DNA from: Chrysogorgia sp. JL179-B06
Taxonomy: Eukaryota > Cnidaria > Anthozoa > Scleralcyonacea > Chrysogorgiidae
NCBI GenBank assembly: GCA_035772405.1
Contig: JAYKKM010000496.1
Location: forward strand, 1,406,001 to 1,470,000
Reading direction: 5' to 3'
DNA: 64,000 nucleotides
Positions 10,750 through 23,600 of this stretch are shown piece after piece. The notes beneath the pieces are model-generated. The model saw only the letters and a list, made by a program, of their open reading frames with translations. It was not told where the DNA came from and searched no databases. A program made the position numbers and the translations under genes. Numbering within the stretch: position 1 is the first letter of the stretch; every line of letters begins with the position of its first letter.

Positions 10750-11640
10750 ATCTCGTTACGGGCTTTCCAATGGTGTGATTCTCGTCCCATTTGGATGTAA
10801 ATTGAAGGCGTGGTCAGCGTTTTAAAAAATTCGATCGGTCGCCCCCCCGGGACAATTTTTAAATATTCTGGAATCGAATAGATCTCGTTACGGGCTTTCC
10901 AATGGTGTGATTCTTGTCCCATTTGGATGTAAATTGAAGGCGTGGTCAGTGTTCAAAAAATTCGTTCGGTCGCCCCCCCGGGACAATTTTTAAATATTCT
11001 GGAATCGAATAGATCTCGTTACGGGCTTTCCAATGGTGTGATTCTCGTCCCATTTGGATGTAAATTGAAGCCGTGGTCAGCGTTTATAAAAATTCGATCG
11101 GTCGCCCCCCCGGGACAATTTTTAAATATTCTGGAATCGAATAGATCTGGTTACCGGCTTTCCAATGCTGTGATTCCCGTCCCATTTGGATGTAAATTGA
11201 AGGCGTGGTCAGCGTTCAAAAAAATTCGGTCGGTCGCCCCCCCGGGACAATTTTTAAATTTTCTGGAATCGAATAGATCTCGTTACGGGCTTTCCAATGG
11301 TGTGATTCCCGTCGTATTTGGATGTAAATTGAAGGTGTGCTCAGCGTTCAAAACAATACGGTCGGTCGCCCCCCCGGGACAATTTTTAAATTTTCTGGAA
11401 TCGGATAGATCTCGTTACCGGCTTTCCAATGGTGTGATTCCCGTCCATTTTGGATGTAAATTGAAGGCGTGGTCAGCGTTCAAAAAAATTCGATCGGTCG
11501 CCCCCCCGGGACAATTTTTAAATATTCTGGAATCGAATAGATCTCGTTACGGGCTTTCCAATGGTGTGATTCTCGTCCCATTTGGATGTAAATTGAAGGC
11601 GTGGTCAGCGTTTTAAAAAATTCCATCGGTCGCCCCCCCG
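10750..11640 (+). repeat. Array 1, CCC-variant subfamily patch
   Basis: Monomers here carry (C/T)TCGTCCCATTTGG or CCGTCCCATTTGG in place of CCGTCGTATTTGG, AAATATTCTGG in place of AAATTTTCTGG, and GCGTTTTAAAAAATTC or GCGTTTATAAAAATTC in place of GCGTTCAAAAAAATTC. These variants are confined to this interval, apart from AAATATTCTGG near 18890. One monomer inside (about 11336-11372) has a W-type segment. The patch is a local homogenisation domain. Confidence 0.8.
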
Positions 11641-14600
11641 GGACAATTTTTAAATTTTCTGGAATCGAATAGATCTCGTTACGGGCTTTCCAATGGTGTG
11701 ATTCCCGTCGTATTTGGATGTAAATTGAAGGCGTGGTCAGTGTTCAAAAAAATTCGTTCGGTCGCCCCCCCGGGACAATTTTTAAATTTTCTGGAATCGA
11801 ATAGATCTCGTTACGGGCTTTCCAATGGTGTGATTCCCGTCCTATTTGGATGTAAATTGAAGGCGTGGTCAGCGTTCAAAAAAATTCGATCGGTCGCCCC
11901 CCGGGACAATTTTTAAATTTTCTGGAATCGAATAGATCTCGTTACGGGCTTTCCAATGGTGTGATTCCCGTCCTATTTGGATGTAAATTGAAGGCGTGGT
12001 CAGCGTTCAAAAAAATTCGATCGGTTGCCCCCCCGGGACAATTTTTAAATTTTCTGGAATCGAATAGATCTCGTTACGGGCTTTCCAATGGTGTGATTCC
12101 CGTCGTATTTGGATGTAAATTGAAGGTGTGGTCAGTGTTCAAAAAAATTCGTTCGGTCGCCCCCCCGGGACAATTTTTAAATTTTCTGGAATCGAATAGA
12201 TCTCGTTACGGGCTTTCCAATGGTGTGATTCCCGTCGTATTTGGATGTAAATTGAAGGCGTGGTCAGCGTTCAAAAAAATTCGTTCGGTCGCCCCCCCGG
12301 GACAATTTTTAAATTTTCTGGAATCGAATAGATCTCGTTACGGGCTTTCCAATGGTGTGATTCCCGTCGTATTTGGATGTAAATTGAAGGCGTGGTCAGT
12401 GTTCAAAAAAATTCGTTCGGTCGCCCCCCGGGACAATTTTTAAATTTTCTGGAATCGAATAGATCTCGTTACGGGCTTTCCAATGGTGTGATTCCCGTCG
12501 TATTTGGATGTAAATTGAAGGTGTGGTCAGTGTTCAAAAAAATTCGTTCGGTCGCCCCCCCGGGACAATTTTTACATTTTCTGGAATCGAATAGATCTCG
12601 TTACGGGCTTTCCAATGGTGTGATTCCCGTCGTATTTGGATGTAAATTGAAGGCGTGGTCAGTGTTCAAAAAAATTCGTTCGGTCGCCCCCCCGGGACAA
12701 TTTTTAAATTTTCTGGAATCGAATAGATCTCGTTACGGGCTTTCCAATGGTGTGATTCCCGTCCGATTTGGATGTAAATTGAAGGCGTGGTCAGCGTTCA
12801 AAAAAATTCGATCGGTCGCCCCCCCGGGACAATTTTTAAATTTTCTGGAATCGAATAGATCTCGTTACGGGCTTTCCAATGGTGTGATTCCCGTCGTATT
12901 TGGATGTAAATTGAAGGTGTGGTCAGTGTTCAAAAAAATTCGTTCGGTCGCCCCCCCGGGACAATTTTTAAATTTTCTGGAATCGAATAGATCTCGTTAC
13001 GGGGCTTTCCAATGGTGTGATTCCCGTCGTATTTGGATGTAAATTGAAGGCGTGGTCAGCGTTCAAAAAAATTCGTTCGGTTGCCCCCCCGGGACAATTT
13101 TTAAATTTTCTGGAATCGAATAGATCTCGTTACGGGCTTTCCAATGGTGTGATTCCCGTCGTATTTGGATGTAAATTGAAGGCGTGGTCAGCGTTCAAAA
13201 AAATTCGTTCGGTCGCCCCCCCGGGACAATTTTTAAATTTTCTGGAATCGAATAGATCTCGTTACGGGCTTTCCAATGGTGTGATTCCCGTCCGTATTTG
13301 GATGTAAATTGAAGGCGTGGTCAGCGTTCAAAAAAATTCGATCGGTTGCCCCCCCGGGACAATTTTTAAATTTTCTGGAATCGAATAGATCTCGTTACGG
13401 GCTTTCCAATGGTGTGATTCCCGTCGTATTTGGATGTAAATTGAAGGCGTGGTCAGTGTTCAAAAAAATTCGTTCGGTCGCCCCCCCGGGACAATTTTTA
13501 AATTTTCTGGAATCGAATAGATCTCGTTACGGGCTTTCCAATGGTGTGATTCCCGTCGTATTTGGATGTAAATTGAAGGTGTGGTCAGCGTTCAAAAAAA
13601 TTCGTTCGGTCGCCCCCCCGGGACAATTTTTAAATTTTCTGGAATCGAATAGATCTCGTTACGGGCTTTCCAATGGTGTGATTCCCGTCGATTTGGATGT
13701 AAATTGAAGGCGTGGTCAGCGTTCAAAAAAATTCGATCGGTTCGCCCCCCCGGGACAATTTTTAAATTTTCTGGAATCGAATAGATCTCGTTACGGGCTT
13801 TCCAATGGTGTGATTCCCGTCGTATTTGGATGTAAATTGAAGGTGTGGTCAGTGTTCAAAAAAATTCGTTCGGTCGCCCCCCCGGGACAATTTTTAAATT
13901 TTCTGGAATCGAATAGATCTCGTTACGGGCTTTCCAATGGTGTGATTCCCGTCGTATTTGGATGTAAATTGAAGGCGTGGTCAGTGTTCAAAAAAATTCG
14001 TTCGGTCGCCCCCCCGGGACAATTTTTAAATTTTCTGGAATCGAATAGATCTCGTTACGGGCTTTCCAATGGTGTGATTCCCGTCGTATTTGGATGTAAA
14101 TTGAAGGTGTGGTCAGCGTTCAAAAAAATTCGTTCGGTCGCCCCCCCGGGACAATTTTTAAATTTTCTGGAATCGAATAGATCTCGTTACGGGCTTTCCA
14201 ATGGTGTGATTCCCGTCCGTATTTGGATGTAAATTGAAGGTGTGGTCAGTGTTCAAAAAAATTCGTTCGGTCGCCCCCCCGGGACAATTTTTAAATTTTC
14301 TGGAATCGAATAGATCTCGTTACGGGCTTTCCAATGGTGTGATTCCCGTCGTATTTGGATGTAAATTGAAGGGGTGGTCAGTGTTCAAAAAAATTCGATC
14401 GGTCGCCCCCCCGGGACAATTTTTAAATTTTCTGGAATCGAATAGATCTCGTTACGGGCTTTCCAATGGTGTGATTCCCGTCGTATTTGGATGTAAATTG
14501 AAGGCGTGGTCAGTGTTCAAGGACAATTTTTAAATTTTCTGGAATCGAATAGATCTCGTTACGGGCTTTCCAATGGTGTGATTCCCGTCGTATTTGGATG

Positions 14601-17600
14601 TAAATTGAAGGCGTGGTCAGCGTTCAAAAAAATTCGATCGGTTGCCCCCCCGGGACAATTTTTAAATTTTCTGGAATCGAATAGATCTCGTTACGGGCTT
14701 TCCAATGGTGTGATTCCCGTCGTATTTGGATGTAAATTGAAGGTGTGGTCAGTGTTCAAAAAAATTCGTTCGGTCGCCCCCCCGGGACAATTTTTAAATT
14801 TTCTGGAATCGAATAGATCTCGTTACGGGCTTTCCAATGGTGTGATTCCCGTCCTATTTGGATGTAAATTGAAGGCGTGGTCAGCGTTCAAAAAAATTCG
14901 ATCGGTTGCCCCCCCGGGACAATTTTTAAATTTTCTGGAATCGAATAGATCTCGTTACGGGCTTTCCAATGGTGTGATTCCCGTCGTATTTGGATGTAAA
15001 TTGAAGGCGTGGTCAGTGTTCAAAAAAATTCGATCGGTCGCCCCCCCGGGACAATTTTTAAATTTTCTGGAATCGAATAGATCTCGTTACGGGCTTTCCA
15101 ATGGTGTGATTCCCGTCGTATTTGGATGTAAATTGAAGGCGTGGTCAGCGTTCAAAAAAATTCGATCGGTTGCCCCCCCGGGACAATTTTTAAATTTTCT
15201 GGAATCGAATAGATCTCGTTACGGGCTTTCCAATGGTGTGATTCCCGTCGTATTTGGATGTAAATTGAAGGCGTGGTCAGCGTTCAAAAAAATTCGATCG
15301 GTTGCCCCCCCGGGACAATTTTTAAATTTTCTGGAATCGAATAGATCTCGTTACGGGCTTTCCAATGGTGTGATTCCCGTCGTATTTGGATGTAAATTGA
15401 AGGCGTGGTCAGTGTTCAAAAAAATTCGTTCGGTCGCCCCCCCGGGACAATTTTTAAATTTTCTGGAATCGAATAGATCTCGTTACGGGCTTTCCAATGG
15501 TGTGATTCCCGTCGTATTTGGATGTAAATTGAAGGCGTGGTCAGCGTTCAAAAAAATTCGATCGGTTGCCCCCCCGGGACAATTTTTAAATTTTCTGGAA
15601 TCGAATAGATCTCGTTACGGGCTTTCCAATGGTGTGATTCCCGTCGTATTTGGATGTAAATTGAAGGCGTGGTCAGCGTTCAAAAAAATTCGATCGGTCG
15701 CCCCCCCGGGACAATTTTTAAATTTTCTGGAATCGAATAGATCTCGTTACGGGCTTTCCAATGGTGTGATTCCCGTCCTATTTGGATGTAAATTGAAGGC
15801 GTGGTCAGCGTTCAAAAAAATTCGATCGGTTGCCCCCCCGGGACAATTTTTAAATTTTCTGGAATCGAATAGATCTCGTTACGGGCTTTCCAATGGTGTG
15901 ATTCCCGTCGTATTTGGATGTAAATTGAAGGCGTGGTCAGCGTTCAAAAAAATTCGATCGGTTGCCCCCCGGGACAATTTTTAAATTTTCTGGAATCGAA
16001 TAGATCTCGTTACGGGCTTTCCAATGGTGTGATTCCCGTCGTATTTGGATGTAAATTGAAGGCGTGGTCAGTGTTCAAAAAAATTCGTTCGGTCGCCCCC
16101 CCGGGACAATTTTTAAATTTTCTGGAATCGAATAGATCTCGTTACGGGCTTTCCAATGGTGTGATTCCCGTCGTATTTGGATGTAAATTGAAGGCGTGGT
16201 CAGTGTTCAAAAAAATTCGTTCGGTCGCCCCCCCGGGACAATTTTTAAATTTTCTGGAATCGAATAGATCTCGTTACGGGCTTTCCAATGGTGTGATTCC
16301 CGTCGTATTTGGATGTAAATTGAAGGCGTGGTCAGCGTTCAAAAAAATTCGATCGGTTGCCCCCCCGGGACAATTTTTAAATTTTCTGGAATCGAATAGA
16401 TCTCGTTACGGGCTTTCCAATGGTGTGATTCCCGTCGTATTTGGATGTAAATTGAAGGTGTGGTCAGTGTTCAAAAAAATTCGTTCGGTCGCCCCCCCGG
16501 GACAATTTTTAAATTTTCTGGAATCGAATAGATCTCGTTACGGGCTTTCCAATGGTGTGATTCCCGTCGTATTTGGATGTAAATTGAAGGTGTGGTCAGC
16601 GTTCAAAAAAATTCGTTCGGTCGCCCCCCCGGGACAATTTTTAAATTTTCTGGAATCGAATAGATCTCGTTACGGGCTTTCCAATGGTGTGATTCCCGTC
16701 GTATTTGGATGTAAATTGAAGGCGTGGTCAGCGTTCAAAAAAATTCGATCGGTCGCCCCCCCGGGACAATTTTTAAATTTTCTGGAATCGAATAGATCTC
16801 GTTACGGGCTTTCCAATGGTGTGATTCCCGTCGTATTTGGATGTAAATTGAAGGCGTGGTCAGCGTTCAAAAAAATTCGATCGGTCGCCCCCCGGGACAA
16901 TTTTTAAATTTTCTGGAATCGAATAGATCTCGTTACGGGCTTTCCAATGGTGTGATTCCCGTCGTATTTGGATGTAAATTGAAGGCGTGGTCAGCGTTCA
17001 AAAAAATTCGATCGGTTGCCCCCCCGGGACAATTTTTAAATTTTCTGGAATCGAATAGATCTCGTTACGGGCTTTCCAATGGTGTGATTCCCGTCGTATT
17101 TGGATGTAAATTGAAGGCGTGGTCAGTGTTCAAAAAAATTCGTTCGGTCGCCCCCCCGGGACAATTTTTAAATTTTCTGGAATCGAATAGATCTCGTTAC
17201 GGGCTTTCCAATGGTGTGATTCCCGTCGTATTTGGATGTAAATTGAAGGCGTGGTCAGTGTTCAAAAAAATTCGATCGGTCGCCCCCCCGGGACAATTTT
17301 TAAATTTTCTGGAATCGAATAGATCTCGTTACGGGCTTTCCAATGGTGTGATTCCCGTCGTATTTGGATGTAAATTGAAGGCGTGGTCAGCGTTCAAAAA
17401 AATTCGATCGGTTGCCCCCCCGGGACAATTTTTAAATTTTCTGGAATCGAATAGATCTCGTTACGGGCTTTCCAATGGTGTGATTCCCGTCGTATTTGGA
17501 TGTAAATTGAAGGCGTGGTCAGCGTTCAAAAAAAATTCGATCGGTTGCCCCCCCGGGACAATTTTTAAATTTTCTGGAATCGAATAGATCTCGTTACGGG

Positions 17601-20080
17601 CTTTCCAATGGTGTGATTCCCGTCGTATTTGGATGTAAATTGAAGGCGTGGTCAGCGTTCAAAAAAATTCGATCGGTTGCCCCCCCGGGACAATTTTTAA
17701 ATTTTCTGGAATCGAATAGATCTCGTTACGGGCTTTCCAATGGTGTGATTCCCGTCGTATTTGGATGTAAATTGAAGGTGTGGTCAGTGTTCAAAAAAAT
17801 TCGATCGGTCGCCCCCCCGGGACAATTTTTAAATTTTCTGGAATCGAATAGATCTCGTTACGGGCTTTCCAATGGTGTGATTCCCGTCGTATTTGGATGT
17901 AAATTGAAGGCGTGGTCAGTGTTCAAAAAAATTCGATCGGTCGCCCCCCCGGGACAATTTTTAAATTTTCTGGAATCGAATAGATCTCGTTACGGGCTTT
18001 CCAATGGTGTGATTCCCGTCCTATTTGGATGTAAATTGAAGGCGTGGTCAGCGTTCAAAAAAATTCGATCGGTTGCCCCCCCGGGACAATTTTTAAATTT
18101 TCTGGAATCGAATAGATCTCGTTACGGGCTTTCCAATGGTGTGATTCCCGTCGTATTTGGATGTAAATTGAAGGCGTGGTCAGCGTTCAAAAAAATTCGA
18201 TCGGTTGCCCCCCCGGGACAATTTTTAAATTTTCTGGAATCGAATAGATCTCGTTACGGGCTTTCCAATGGTGTGATTCCCGTCCTATTTGGATGTAAAT
18301 TGAAGGCGTGGTCAGCGTTCAAAAAAATTCGATCGGTTGCCCCCCGGGACAATTTTTAAATTTTCTGGAATCGAATAGATCTCGTTACGGGCTTTCCAAT
18401 GGTGTGATTCCCGTCGTATTTGGATGTAAATTGAAGGTGTGGTCAGTGTTCAAAAAAATTCGTTCGGTCGCCCCCCCGGGACAATTTTTAAATTTTCTGG
18501 AATCGAATAGATCTCGTTACGGGCTTTCCAATGGTGTGATTCCCGTCGTATTTGGATGTAAATTGAAGGCGTGGTCAGTGTTCAAAAAAATTCGATCGGT
18601 TGCCCCCCCGGGACAATTTTTAAATTTTCTGGAATCGAATAGATCTCGTTACGGGCTTTCCAATGGTGTGATTCCCGTCCTATTTGGATGTAAATTGAAG
18701 GCGTGGTCAGCGTTCAAAAAAATTCGATCGGTCGCCCCCCCGGGACAATTTTTAAATTTTCTGGAATCGAATAGATCTCGTTACGGGCTTTCCAATGGTG
18801 TGATTCCCGTCGTATTTGGATGTAAATTGAAGGTGTGGTCAGTGTTCAAAAAAATTCGTTCGATCGGTCGCCCCCCCGGGACAATTTTTAAATATTCTGG
18901 AATCGAATAGATCTCGTTACGGGCTTTCCAATGGTGTGATTCCCGTCCTATTTGGATGTAAATTGAAGGCGTGGTCAGTGTTCAAAAAAATTCGTTCGGT
19001 CGCCCCCCCGGGACAATTTTTAAATTTTCTGGAATCGAATAGATCTCGTTACGGGCTTTCCAATGGTGTGATTCCCGTCGTATTTGGATGTAAATTGAAG
19101 GTGTGGTCAGTGTTCAAAAAAATTCGTTCGGTCGCCCCCCCGGGACAATTTTTAAATTTTCTGGAATCGAATAGATCTCGTTACGGGCTTTCCAATGGTG
19201 TGATTCCCGTCGTATTTGGATGTAAATTGAAGGCGTGGTCAGCGTTCAAAAAAATTCGTTCGGTCGCCCCCCCGGGACAATTTTTAAATTTTCTGGAATC
19301 GAATAGATCTCGTTACGGGCTTTCCAATGGTGTGATTCCCGTCGTATTTGGATGTAAATTGAAGGCGTGGTCAGCGTTCAAAAAAATTCGATCGGTTGCC
19401 CCCCCGGGACAATTTTTAAATTTTCTGGAATCGAATAGATCTCGTTACGGGCTTTCCAATGGTGTGATTCCCGTCGTATTTGGATGTAAATTGAAGGTGT
19501 GGTCAGTGTTCAAAAAAATTCGTTCGGTCGCCCCCCCGGGACAATTTTTAAATTTTCTGGAATCGAATAGATCTCGTTACGGGCTTTCCAATGGTGTGAT
19601 TCCCGTCGTATTTGGATGTAAATTGAAGGCGTGGTCAGTGTTCAAAAAAATTCGATCGGTTAGCCCCCCCGGGACAATTTTTAAATTTTCTGGAATCGAA
19701 TAGATCTCGTTACGGGCTTTCCAATGGTGTGATTCCCGTCGTATTTGGATGTAAATTGAAGGTGTGGTCAGCGTTCAAAAAAATTCGATCGGTCGCCCCC
19801 CCGGGACAATTTTTAAATTTTCTGGAATCGAATAGATCTCGTTACGGGCTTTCCAATGGTGTGATTCCCGTCGTATTTGGATGTAAATTGAAGGTGTGGT
19901 CAGTGTTCAAAAAAATTCGTTCGGTCGCCCCCCCCGGGACAATTTTTAAAATTTTCTGGAATCGAATAGATCTCGTTACGGGCTTTCCAATGGTGTGATT
20001 CCCGTCGTATTTGGATGTAAATTGAAGGTGTGGTCAGTGTTCAAAAAAATTCGTTCGGTCGCCCCCCCGGGACAATTTTT
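11641..20080 (+). repeat. Array 1, canonical A/V monomers, right domain
   Basis: Canonical 132-bp monomers with A forms more frequent than in the left domain. Many carry GGTTGCCCC in place of GGTCGCCCC, a CpG-to-TpG change, and some carry CCGTCCTATTTGG. Single-base indels, for example C6 instead of C7 at about 11897, 12424, 15964, 16888 and 18342, and CCGTCCG near 13291 and 14217, break the open frame repeatedly. A 25-bp deletion with the same endpoints as the one at 8202/8203 occurs at 14520/14521. Confidence 0.92.
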
Positions 20081-20110
20081 ATTCAATTTTTCCAGGCCCC
20101 CCAAATCGAA
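20060..20110. other. Inverted junction between array 1 and array 2
   Basis: Array 1 runs normally through CCCCCCCGGGACAATTTTT to 20080. It is followed by ATTCAATTTTTCCAGG, which is array 2. CAATTTTT is present on both sides, at 20073-20080 and 20084-20091, so the join has short homology. To the left, monomers read GGCTTTCCAA on the plus strand. To the right they read TTGGAAAGCC on the plus strand. The first array 2 monomer is degenerate: it lacks part of the GTTGACCACG segment and has GTGCGTCCATACC, as expected at an array edge. Confidence 0.85.
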
Positions 20111-20640
20111 AAATCGTTACGCCCCAATTTTTCATCCAAACCGGACGTGCGTCCATACCGTTGGAAAGCCAGTGAAGTGCTCTATCCGAATCAGAAGAAA
20201 TTTTTGAAATGTCACCTCTTGCCAGTACTTCAATTTTTCCCAGGCCCCCAAATCGAAAAATCGTTGACCACGCCCCCAATTTTCATCCAAACCGGACGTG
20301 CATCATACCGTTGGAAAGCCAGTGAAGTGCTCTATCCGAATCAGAAGAATTTTGAAATGTCACCTCTTGCCAGTACTTCAATTTTTTTCCCAGGCCCCCA
20401 AATCGAAAAATCGTTGACCACGCCCCCAATTTTCATCCAAACCGGACGTGCATCATACCGTTGGAAAGCCAGTGAAGTGCTCTATCCGAATCAGAAGAAA
20501 TTTTGAAATGTCACCTCTTGCCAGTACTTCAATTTTTCCCAGGCCCCCAAAATCGAAAAATCGTTAACCACGCCCCCAATTTTCATCCAAACCGGACGTG
20601 CGTCATACCGTTGGAAAGCCAGTGAAGTGCTCTATCTGAT
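20081..20640 (-). repeat. Array 2 left-edge A2 monomers
   Basis: A few A2 monomers next to the inversion show edge-type irregularities. The first lacks bases in the CGTTACGCCCC segment and has an extra T before CATCC. Several have CCCCCCAAATCG or CCCCCAAATCG instead of CCCCCAAAATCG, and T-tract lengths vary. No B2 core occurs before 20691. Confidence 0.8.
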
Positions 20641-23600
20641 CCAATCAACAATTTTAAAAATTCCGGCGGGAAAGTGCCCGAATTTATTCGAACCCTAACT
20701 TTAACTCTAAACTTTACTCTAAACCTCCTCCACTCCACAATTCTCATCCAAACCGGACGTGCGTCATACGGTTGGAAAGCCAGTGAAGTGCTCTATCCGA
20801 ATCAGAAGAAATTTTGAAATGTCACCTCTTGCCAGTACTTCAATTTTTCCCAGGCCCCCAAAATCGAAAAATCGTTAACCACGCCCCCAATTTTCATCCA
20901 AACCGGACGTGCGTCATACCGTTGGAAAGCCAGTGAAGTGCTCTATCTGATCCAATGAACAATTTTAAAAATTCCGGCGGGAAAGTGCCCGAATTTATTC
21001 GAACCCTAACTTTAACTCTAAACTTTACTCTAAACCTCCTCCACTCCACAATTCTCATCCAAACCGGACGTGCGTCATACGGTTGGAAAGCCAGTGAAGT
21101 GCTCTATCCGAATCAGAAGAAATTTTGAAATGTCACCTCTTGCCAGTACTTCAATTTTTCCCAGGCCCCCAAAATCGAAAAATCGTTAACCACGCCCCCA
21201 ATTTTCATCCGAACCGGACGTGCGTCATACCGTTGGAAAGCCAGTGAAGTGCTCTATCCGAATCAGAAGAAATTTTGAAATGTCACCTCTTGCCAGTACT
21301 TCAATTTTTCCCAGGCCCCCCAAATCGAAAAATCGTTGACCACGCCCCCAATTTTCATCCAAACCGGACGTGCATCATACCGTTGGAAAGCCAGTGAAGT
21401 GCTCTATCCGAATCAGAAGAAATTTTGAAATGTCACCTCTTGCCAGTACTTCAATTTTTCCCAGGCCCCCAAAATCGAAAAATCGTTGACCACGCCCCCA
21501 ATTTTCATCCAAACCGGACGTGCGTCATACCGTTGGAAAGCCAGTGAAGTGCTCTATCCGAATCAGAAGAAATTTTGAAATGTCACCTCTTGCCAGTACT
21601 TCAATTTTTCCCAGGCCCCCAAAATCGAAAAATCGTTAACCACGCCCCCAATTTTCATCCAAACCGGACGTGCGTCATACCGTTGGAAAGCCAGTGAAGT
21701 GCTCTATCCGAATCAGAAGAAATTTTGAAATGTCACCTCTTGCCAGTACCCGAATTTTTCCCAGGCCCCCAAAATCGAAAAATCGTACTCTAACCACGCC
21801 CCCAATTTTCATCCAAACCGGACGTGCGTCATACCGTTGGAAAGCCAGTGAAGTGCTCTATCCGAATCAGAAGAAATTTTGAAATGTCACCTCTTGCCAG
21901 TACTTCAATTTTTCCCAGGCCCCCAAAATCGAAAAATCGTTAACCACGCCCCCAATTTTCATCCGAACCGGACGTGCGTCATACCGTTGGAAAGCCAGTG
22001 AAGTGCTCTATCCGAATCAGAAGAAATTTTGAAATGTCACCTCTTGCCAGTACTTCAATTTTTCCCAGGCCCCCAAAATCGAAAAATCGTTAACCACGCC
22101 CCCAATTTTCATCCAAACCGGACGTGCGTCATACCGTTGGAAAGCCAGTGAAGTGCTCTATCTGATCCAATCAAAAATTTTAAAAATTCCGGCGGGAAAG
22201 TGCCCGAATTTATTCGAACCCTAACTTTAACTCTAAACTTTACTCTAAACCTCCTCCACTCCACAATTCTCATCCAAACCGGACGTGCGTCATACGGTTG
22301 GAAAGCCAGTGAAGTGCTCTATCCGAATCAGAAGAAATTTTGAAATGTCACCTCTTGCCAGTACTTCAATTTTTCCCAGGCCCCCAAAATCGAAAAAATC
22401 GTTGACCACGCCCCCAATTTTCATCCAAACCGGACGTGCGTCATACCGTTGGAAAGCCAGTGAAGTGCTCTATCCGAATCAGAAGAAATTTTGAAATGTC
22501 ACCTCTTGCCAGTACTTCAATTTTTTCCCAGGCCCCCCAAAATCGAAAAATCGTTGACCACGCCCCCAATTTTCATCCAAACCGGACGTGCGTCATACCG
22601 TTGGAAAGCCAGTGAAGTGCTCTATCCGAATCAGAAGAAATTTTGAAATGTCACCTCTTGCCAGTACTTCAATTTTTCCCAGGCCCCCAAAATCGAAAAA
22701 TCGTTAACCACGCCCCCAATTTTCATCCAAACCGGACGTGCGTCATACCGTTGGAAAGCCAGTGAAGTGCTCTATCTGATCCAATCAACAATTTTAAAAA
22801 TTCCGGCGGGAAAGTGCCCGAATTTATTCGAACCCTAACTTTAACTCTAAACTTTACTCTAAACCTCCTCCACTCCACAATTCTCATCCAAACCGGACGT
22901 GCGTCATACGGTTGGAAAGCCAGTGAAGTGCTCTATCCGAATCAGAAGAAATTTTGAAATGTCACCTCTTGCCAGTACTTCAATTTTTCCCAGGCCCCCA
23001 AAATCGAAAAATCGTTAACCACGCCCCCAATTTTCATCCAAACCGGACGTGCGTCATACCGTTGGAAAGCCAGTGAAGTGCTCTATCTGATCCAATCAAA
23101 AATTTTAAAAATTCCGGCGGAAAGTGCCCGAATTTATTCGAACCCTAACTTTAACTCTAAACTTTACTCTAAACCTCCTCCACTCCACAATTCTCATCCA
23201 AACCGGACGTGCGTCATACGGTTGGAAAGCCAGTGAAGTGCTCTATCCGAATCAGAAGAAATTTTGAAATGTCACCTCTTGCCAGTACTTCAATTTTTCC
23301 CAGGCCCCCAAAATCGAAAAATCGTTGACCACGCCCCCAATTTTCATCCAAACCGGACGTGCGTCATACCGTTGGAAAGCCAGTGAAGTGCTCTATCCGA
23401 ATCAGAAGAAATTTTGAAATGTCACCTCTTGCCAGTACTTCAATTTTTCCCAGGCCCCCAAAATCGAAAAATCGTTAACCACGCCCCCAATTTTCATCCA
23501 AACCGGACGTGCGTCATACCGTTGGAAAGCCAGTGAAGTGCTCTATCTGAAACAGATCAACAATTTTAAAAATTCCGGCGGGAAAGTGCCCGAATTTATT

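Larger units (their letters stand above)
1327..20080 (+). repeat. Satellite array 1, 132-bp monomer, about 142 copies
   Basis: Head-to-tail array with a 132-bp monomer. Landmarks in order are GACAATTTTTAAATTTTCTGG, GAATCGAATAGATCTCG, GGGCTTTCCAATGGTGTG, CCCGTCGTATTTGGATG, GTGGTCAGCGTTC, and a homopolymer C7 followed by GGG. AGATCT and CCCGGG occur once in most monomers. Copy number is the length divided by the monomer. The array starts and ends at almost the same monomer phase, just around GACAATTTTT. Variation is mainly single substitutions plus indels in the C and A homopolymers. Because 132 is divisible by three, long frames stay open by arithmetic; these are not genes. Confidence 0.97.

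Noticed and set aside
5380..19998. Other long plus-strand frames in array 1 (for example 14506-15984, 9622-10749, 5380-6393)
   Set aside because: Same frame of the same 132-bp monomer between frame-breaking indels; starts are GTG codons within the repeat, with no upstream signal and no difference from the rest of the array.
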